Part shown: positions 5,549-9,816 of the stretch, piece by piece
How the letters are laid out: every line of letters starts with the position of its first letter
Position numbering within the stretch: the stretch's first letter is position 1
Source: Elusimicrobiota bacterium
Lineage (GTDB): Bacteria > Elusimicrobiota > Elusimicrobia > 2-02-FULL-39-32
Length of the DNA: 9,816 nt
NCBI GenBank assembly: GCA_023249715.1
Contig: JAHFCA010000042.1
Coordinates: forward strand, 1-9,816
Reading direction: 5' to 3'
Program-made: the position numbers and the translations under genes
Notes under the pieces: model-generated
Databases searched by the model: none
Told to the model about the DNA's origin: nothing
Seen by the model: the letters and a program-made list of their open reading frames with translations, nothing else

Positions 5549-7486
5549 ACTCGAAGCTTTTTTTGCGGGCCAAAATCCAAAACCAATTCCCACTACTGAA
5601 GAAAATAACAGCGCCAAAAGGACAGAATTTATTGAAATATGGGTCACCCAGCCGGCAAAATGGGACAATGCAAAAGTGACCCCGCCTCCCGCTAGAATTC
5701 CCAATATTCCACCCACCACGCTAATGACGACAGCCTCTATAAGAAATTGAGACTGAATATCTTTTATCCGAGCTCCTACCGCTTTACGAAGACCAATTTC
5801 TCGTGTTCTTTCTGTCACCGAAACAAGCATTATATTCATAATCCCGATGCCACCCACTAATAAGGAAATGGCGGCGATAGAACCTAATAGCCATGTCATG
5901 GTCTGGCTGGTTTCGCTCAATGCCGCCTGAAGTTCCGCCATGTTCCGAATCTCAAAAGAATCCATTTGAGATGGCGGCAATCGATGCGATTTTACGATAA
6001 CTCCATTCACTAAATCTTGAACCCGTTCCATTTGATTGGCCTCTTTAACTTCAATATCAATTGCATCAACATACTCTTTCCCTAGAACTCGCTTCATGGC
6101 TGTCAGTAAAGGAATAATCACCACATCGTCCTGGTCCCGCCAGGTACTCTGCCCCTTCTCCGGTAAAATTCCTATCACCTGAAAATTAATTCGATTGATT
6201 TTTATCACTTCCCCGATTGGATTTCTATCTGGAAAAAGTTCTTTTACAATCGTCTGTCCAAGGAGAGCCACTCGGGATTTTTTTTGATTTTCTTCGTCAT
6301 TAAAAAATCTTCCTACCACTGGAATCGCCGCCCGCATGGAAGCGTAATTTGGAACGGATCCTAAAATTTGGCTATTCCAGTTTCTCTTTCCATAGACGAT
6401 CTGTCCACGACCTGTCACTTGCGGAGCAGTTTTTGAGACAAGCGGAATTTGAGTGACAATTTCTTCCGCGTCAAAACTTGTAAAACGGGTCACCGTACCC
6501 GCTTCTAAAGATACCCCACCGGATCTTTGTGAACCGGGCCGCAAAACTAAAAGATTGGTCCCCATGGAAGAGAGCCTCTGCTCTAAAGATTGTTTGGCGC
6601 CGTTTCCCAAAGCAAGCATGGCGATCACCGCCCCCACGCCGATTAAAATTCCCAGCATCGAGAGCGCCGTCCGAACTTTGTTCGATAACAGAGCTCTTTT
6701 GGCTTGCCGAAAATGTTCAAAAATCTCTATAGAAGAGAGGAGCGTGAAATCTTTTCTTTGAACAGCACCCTCCATAAATTTTTCTCCTATCTCCTTGCCA
6801 GCACCCCCCTCTTTATGCGTTTTTTCGTCGGAAATGATAAGTCCGTCCCGCATGCGAATGACCCGATGAGCATATTTGGCTATTTCTTCTTCGTGAGTTA
6901 CCAAAATAATAGTGATTCCTTCTTCGTTTAACTTTTTAAAAAGCTCCATAATTTCCACTTCAGATTTAGAATCGAGGTTGCCTGTGGGCTCATCGGCAAA
7001 AATAATTTTTGGATTGTTAATCAGGGCGCGAGCGATCGCTACTCGTTGCTGCTGCCCACCGGAAAGTTCGTTTGGTTTATGAAAAATTCTGTCTCTTAGA
7101 CCCACTTGCTCCAATAATTGTTTAGACTTTTCCCTATTCGACCCATTGGAACTGTAGATGGAAGGAAGTAACACGTTTTCTAAGGCCGATGTTCTGGACA
7201 ACAAATTAAATTGTTGGAATACAAAACCAATTGTATGGTTGCGGAACTCGGCTAACTCATCCTGTTTTAGATTTAAAACTTCCCGTCCCAAGAGTTTATA
7301 GGATCCTGAATCTGGAACATCTAAAAGCCCTAAGAGATGCATAAGCGTGGATTTTCCGGAACCAGAAGGCCCCATGATGGCGAGAAATTCTCCTTTTTCA
7401 ATGCAAATTGAAACTCCCCGCAAGGCAGGCACCACCGTCTGACCCATTGCATACGTTTTCTTAATTTCGCGAACTTCGATGAACAC
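5516..7486 (-). CDS. macB: MacB-type ABC transporter, fused ATPase and permease
   Basis: A 656-residue protein (E. coli MacB is 648) that powers tripartite export of macrolides, peptides or lipid-linked substrates. The N-terminal ATPase is complete: Walker A GPSGSGKS at 39-46, Q-loop FVFQQFNLL at 88-96, signature LSGGQQQR at 141-148, Walker B IIFADEP with the catalytic Glu at 166, D-loop GNLD, and H-loop His at 198. A first membrane helix (~273-293) leads to a large periplasmic domain (~295-530), followed by three C-terminal helices with the FtsX/MacB block SVTERTREIGLRKAVGAR. I prefer GTG at 7486 as the start because AAGAAGG lies seven bases before it and four bases separate it from the macA stop. 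A TTG at 7510 would add eight residues inside macA without a suitable site. The fused layout and the adjacent macA and tolC identify the family; the substrate is unknown. Confidence 0.93.
   Translation of the reverse strand: MFIEVREIKKTYAMGQTVVPALRGVSICIEKGEFLAIMGPSGSGKSTLMHLLGLLDVPDSGSYKLLGREVLNLKQDELAEFRNHTIGFVFQQFNLLSRTSALENVLLPSIYSSNGSNREKSKQLLEQVGLRDRIFHKPNELSGGQQQRVAIARALINNPKIIFADEPTGNLDSKSEVEIMELFKKLNEEGITIILVTHEEEIAKYAHRVIRMRDGLIISDEKTHKEGGAGKEIGEKFMEGAVQRKDFTLLSSIEIFEHFRQAKRALLSNKVRTALSMLGILIGVGAVIAMLALGNGAKQSLEQRLSSMGTNLLVLRPGSQRSGGVSLEAGTVTRFTSFDAEEIVTQIPLVSKTAPQVTGRGQIVYGKRNWNSQILGSVPNYASMRAAIPVVGRFFNDEENQKKSRVALLGQTIVKELFPDRNPIGEVIKINRINFQVIGILPEKGQSTWRDQDDVVIIPLLTAMKRVLGKEYVDAIDIEVKEANQMERVQDLVNGVIVKSHRLPPSQMDSFEIRNMAELQAALSETSQTMTWLLGSIAAISLLVGGIGIMNIMLVSVTERTREIGLRKAVGARIKDIQSQFLIEAVVISVVGGILGILAGGGVTFALSHFAGWVTHISINSVLLALLFSSVVGIGFGFWPAKKASSLNPIDALRYE
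5529..5564 (+). terminator. Possible sulP terminator embedded in the macB 3' coding end
   Basis: CGGGT (5540-5544) can pair with ACTCG (5549-5553) around a TTAA loop, with one G-U pair. An outer helix AAAGC (5529-5533) with GCTTT (5556-5560) may extend it across an internal loop. A run of seven Ts spans 5558-5564. The position just at the sulP stop fits a terminator, but the stem is short and imperfect. Because it lies in macB codons, its sequence is doubly constrained. Confidence 0.4.
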
Positions 7487-7490
7487 GATT

Positions 7491-8459
7491 CTACCTTCTT
7501 CTACCGCCAAATGGCATAAAGGGATTCCTGCCTGCTTCTTTTCCGTTGCTCTTCCAAACTTTTATCTCCCGTACCAAAACGGTTTCTCCTAAGTTTAACC
7601 CTTCCCGTATTTCTGTTTTTTTACCATCTGAGAGTCCGGTTTTTATCTCTTTATAGACTCTCTTTTTAGAGGGTTCCTCATCCCCCGGAACAAGAACCTT
7701 AGTTTCTCCATTTCTATACTGAATGGCCTCTTCCGGCAATAACAAAACATTCTTTTTTTCTTCCACAATAAAACTTAAATTAGAAGTCATTCCCGCCCTC
7801 ATAAAGGCAGGTACTCTGGAGGGAAGAACTTCCACTTCATAAATCGTAACATTGTTAATCGTCTTAGATTCGTAGGCAATATGATCTACCTTCCCTGGAA
7901 TTGTAAATTGAGGGTAAGCATCTAAAACAATTTCAGACTCTTGCCCCTTTTTAATTTTGCCAATATCCGTTTCATCCACCTGAGCTCTGATGATCAGACG
8001 GTCGGATAAAACAAATGGGACATCTTGCACCGCTACTGTTTGCCCTGGTTCCATATTTCTAACGATCACAACACCATCCATAGGAGCCACCAGAGGAGTG
8101 GTTTTATAGACCTCTTCCCAATAGGACACCTCTTTTTCTCCCTTAGCGCGGGCGGCATCCAAAAGAGCCGCTCTTTCCGTGGAACTGAGCCAGGCTAAAA
8201 CGTCACCCCTTTGAACCCGTTCCCCTTCCCGGACGCGAATTGATTCTATGCGGCCGGGAATCGGAGGCTTTACCTCCAGACGGTTTTGCGGTTGCGCTGT
8301 CCCAGTGGCCTGTATAGAAATGCGAATATCCCCTTTTTCCACCGGAACCGAGCGAAATTTTTCTTCGCTTTTTTTGCCTTTCAAATAACTCCAGATAAAA
8401 ATGGAGCTGCCCAATAAAAATAAGATGGTTATAAACTTTAAAATTCTAGAACTCTTCAT
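7491..8459 (-). CDS. macA: MacA-type periplasmic adaptor (membrane fusion protein) with a very short hairpin
   Basis: A 322-residue protein that links MacB to the outer-membrane duct. It is shorter than typical MacA (about 370). Residues 6-26 are one hydrophobic anchor (ILKFITILFLLGSSIFIWSY), placing the rest in the periplasm. The first lipoyl half is at ~58-92 (IPGRIESIRVREGERVQRGD) and the second at ~121-142 (PLVAPMDGVVIVRN). They are followed by the beta-barrel (~154-232, DETDIGKIKKGQ) and a membrane-proximal domain. Only about 28 residues (93-120) join the lipoyl halves, where classical MacA has a long coiled-coil hairpin. I place the start at ATG 8459, which overlaps the tolC stop as TAATG and has GGAGGA (8476-8471) upstream. 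An upstream in-frame start at 8492 would add 11 residues inside tolC. The C-terminus is Arg-rich (GGRRR). Confidence 0.88.
   Translation of the reverse strand: MKSSRILKFITILFLLGSSIFIWSYLKGKKSEEKFRSVPVEKGDIRISIQATGTAQPQNRLEVKPPIPGRIESIRVREGERVQRGDVLAWLSSTERAALLDAARAKGEKEVSYWEEVYKTTPLVAPMDGVVIVRNMEPGQTVAVQDVPFVLSDRLIIRAQVDETDIGKIKKGQESEIVLDAYPQFTIPGKVDHIAYESKTINNVTIYEVEVLPSRVPAFMRAGMTSNLSFIVEEKKNVLLLPEEAIQYRNGETKVLVPGDEEPSKKRVYKEIKTGLSDGKKTEIREGLNLGETVLVREIKVWKSNGKEAGRNPFMPFGGRRR
7494..7500 (-). promoter_or_regulatory. Shine-Dalgarno deciding the macB GTG start
   Basis: On the minus strand AAGAAGG ends seven bases before GTG at 7486 and overlaps the last macA codons. It supports an unusual GTG start just after the macA stop instead of the upstream TTG at 7510. 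Confidence 0.6.
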
Positions 8460-9724
8460 TAATAATTTTCTCCTCCCTGCGCTTTTATCCAAACGGCCCG
8501 CGCCAGAACCGCGTTTTGTAAAGACTGAAGGGTCTGCTTTTGACTATCCGTAAAATCTGTCTCTATAATGTCCCAGTCTTGGTAGGTTACGAGACCCTGA
8601 CCGTATTGGACTCGCGCAACGACAGCTCTTTCTTGGGCTGCCTTTAAAAATTGCTTCCGCACTTCTAAATTGTCTCTTTCATTAAGCAGAGCGTTATAGG
8701 AACTTTCTAAATTAAACTCCAGTTCCCGTTGGATTCTTTCTAACTGGGAACTGATTCTTTTTTCTTCCCATTTAAATTGTGCCGTATTAAAATAATCTTT
8801 TCCACCGGAAAATAAGGGATAGGATAGGGTTGCCCCCACGGACCAGCTATCGCTCTCAGGCGGAAAATCACTTCCTCTTTTTCTCCCGGCGCCGCTTAAA
8901 GATACCGTTGGGAAAAAGCTAGAACGGGCTTTCGCCAATTGGGCCCGCGCGCCTTTTAACGCCAATTTATTTTTCCTGTAAGTAGGGTGCTCCAAGACTA
9001 AACTAAAAAAGTTGGCCGGGGACTCAACTTCCTCCATCTCAAATTCCCCCGCAATTTCTTCCAAAACGCTCTCCTCTTTCCCAATAAGGCGATAGATATC
9101 TTTTAGAGAGAGCCGGTAAACCCGTTCCGCTTTTTTTACCTCAAATTTTGCCTCTTCTTCCTGAGCGATGGAGCGCATAAATGTTCCCCTCGATTCTCGC
9201 CCCCCTTCATAACGCAACTCAATCATTTTTCTATTTTCTGTTTTACGAGCAAGAATTTGTTTCAGCAGCTCTATTTCTTTTTTAGCATATAAGACTGAAA
9301 TGAAAGCGGTTTTTACCTCATAAAAAATTTGAGACTCCGCTTCCCGGTATTCTTCTTCTGCCAGTGCCACCTGTACTGTCGAAAAATCTAAATTCGCTTT
9401 ATCTCCGAACCCGGAAAACAAAGATTGTTGGGCGCTCAGAGAGAAAGAATATTCGTCTTTGGTTCCGCTGCCGGTGGCAACCGATTCTAAACTGGTGGCG
9501 GTATTTGATTTCGCGTAGGAACCGCTTCCCGTGAGCTGCGGTAGGAAAGCGCTTCGTGCCTGATTGATCCCTGCCCGACTGGATTCTATTCGGGAACGGT
9601 TTTCTTTAAGAGACGGGTTATTTTTTTGCGCAAGAGCTCGCGCGTCGTCCCATGTGAGTGGTTGTGAATAGAGCGGACAAAGAAAGACCAAAAAACAGAA
9701 CAAGCCTGCGAATATCTTTTTCAT
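8459..9724 (-). CDS. tolC: TolC-family outer-membrane efflux protein
   Basis: A 421-residue outer-membrane factor that would form the trimeric exit duct for MacAB. Residues 1-20 are a signal peptide (MKK, a hydrophobic core, then LYSQ as likely cleavage region), with no convincing lipobox. The mature start LTWDDARALAQKNNPSLKENRSRIESSRAGINQARSAFLPQ is the classic OEP repeat opening. A second copy appears near 240-285 (HPTYRKNKLALKGARAQLAKARSSFFPTVSLSG), as expected from the internal duplication of TolC proteins. Strand regions SFSLSAQQSLFSGFG and SVGATLSYPLFSGGK mark the two membrane beta-hairpins. The ATG directly follows the TGA of the upstream gene, and its own TAA overlaps the macA ATG, so translation is likely coupled through the operon. 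Length is close to the family norm and no damage was noticed. Confidence 0.94.
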   Translation of the reverse strand: MKKIFAGLFCFLVFLCPLYSQPLTWDDARALAQKNNPSLKENRSRIESSRAGINQARSAFLPQLTGSGSYAKSNTATSLESVATGSGTKDEYSFSLSAQQSLFSGFGDKANLDFSTVQVALAEEEYREAESQIFYEVKTAFISVLYAKKEIELLKQILARKTENRKMIELRYEGGRESRGTFMRSIAQEEEAKFEVKKAERVYRLSLKDIYRLIGKEESVLEEIAGEFEMEEVESPANFFSLVLEHPTYRKNKLALKGARAQLAKARSSFFPTVSLSGAGRKRGSDFPPESDSWSVGATLSYPLFSGGKDYFNTAQFKWEEKRISSQLERIQRELEFNLESSYNALLNERDNLEVRKQFLKAAQERAVVARVQYGQGLVTYQDWDIIETDFTDSQKQTLQSLQNAVLARAVWIKAQGGENY

Positions 9725-9816
9725 TCATTCTCTTTTTTCTTTTTGTTTATCCCGGCGTGCTTCAAACTCCTGAATCAGAGCGTCATATTTTTTTTGCTGA
9801 TTCTCATTTAAAACGG
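9725..9816 (-). CDS. Partial gene, C-terminus of a possible Spy/CpxP-like periplasmic protein
   Basis: On the minus strand the frame entering at 9814 is open for 29 codons and ends in TGA at 9727-9725, immediately before the tolC ATG. The other two frames contain stops within this stretch. The visible tail contains LNENQQKKYDALIQEF and then a highly charged end rich in Lys, Arg and Glu. LNENQ followed by a hydrophobic/aromatic helix resembles the LTxxQ repeat of the Spy/CpxP family of periplasmic chaperones and metal-stress proteins, which would fit an envelope-export operon. With so little sequence the family assignment is tentative; that it is the upstream gene of the tolC-macA-macB operon is better supported. 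Confidence 0.55.
   Translation of the reverse strand, partial: VLNENQQKKYDALIQEFEARRDKQKEKRE

Noticed and set aside
6453..6931. Plus-strand reading frames of 67-102 codons inside macB
   Set aside because: They are shadows of the MacB coding strand over the linker and first membrane helix, with low-complexity basic translations and no family resemblance.
8460..8492. Upstream in-frame start for macA adding 11 residues (MDKSAGRRKLL)
   Set aside because: It would lie inside tolC with no SD, while the ATG at 8459 has GGAGGA upstream and directly begins the membrane-anchor sequence.

Overview
The window reads as chromosomal DNA of a diderm (Gram-negative-type) bacterium using the standard genetic code. 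The diderm call rests on a TolC-type outer-membrane factor, a MacA-type adaptor and a probable periplasmic Spy/CpxP-like protein. Base composition is moderately AT-leaning. A type III glutamine synthetase (GlnN) instead of the common type I enzyme, together with the Spy-like/TolC/MacA/MacB order, would fit an environmental lineage such as Elusimicrobiota or Omnitrophota. That placement is a guess: no rRNA or other marker gene is present. I see no tRNA, rRNA, CRISPR array, insertion sequence, integrase or attachment site.

Layout from left to right. (1) A possible 3' end of an unidentified plus-strand gene (to about 61) converges on hemW (minus, 40-1131), which encodes a radical-SAM protein of the heme-chaperone family. 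(2) A small plus-strand gene (1174-1509) encodes a four-helix membrane protein of the phage-holin-4/YvlD family. It has a consensus sigma-70 promoter (TTGACA-N16-TATAAT) lying inside the 5' coding part of hemW. (3) A perfect 15-bp hairpin (1522-1555) separates it from the convergent glnN (minus, 1576-3735). (4) The glnN/sulP intergenic region (3736-3895) holds a glnN promoter, a terminator-like hairpin with a U8 tract inside the glnN leader, and a -10-like element very close to the sulP start. (5) sulP (plus, 3896-5548) encodes a SulP anion transporter with a C-terminal STAS domain. Its 3' end overlaps the end of macB by 33 bp. (6) A tightly packed minus-strand operon fills the rest: a partial Spy/CpxP-like gene (9725 to beyond the window), tolC (8459-9724), macA (7491-8459) and macB (5516-7486).

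How the genes work together. The right third is a complete tripartite ABC efflux system: MacB (ATPase plus permease), MacA (periplasmic adaptor) and TolC (outer-membrane duct). Stop/start junctions are touching or overlapping, which suggests translational coupling, and a likely envelope-stress chaperone gene lies upstream. The left two-thirds are unlinked single-gene units: heme trafficking, a small membrane protein, nitrogen assimilation and anion uptake.

No wholly new multi-gene system is evident. The most worthwhile signals are the candidate transcription attenuator in the glnN leader, the consensus promoter buried antisense in the iron-sulfur-motif codons of hemW, the very short hairpin domain of MacA, and the compact gene ends and starts around sulP.
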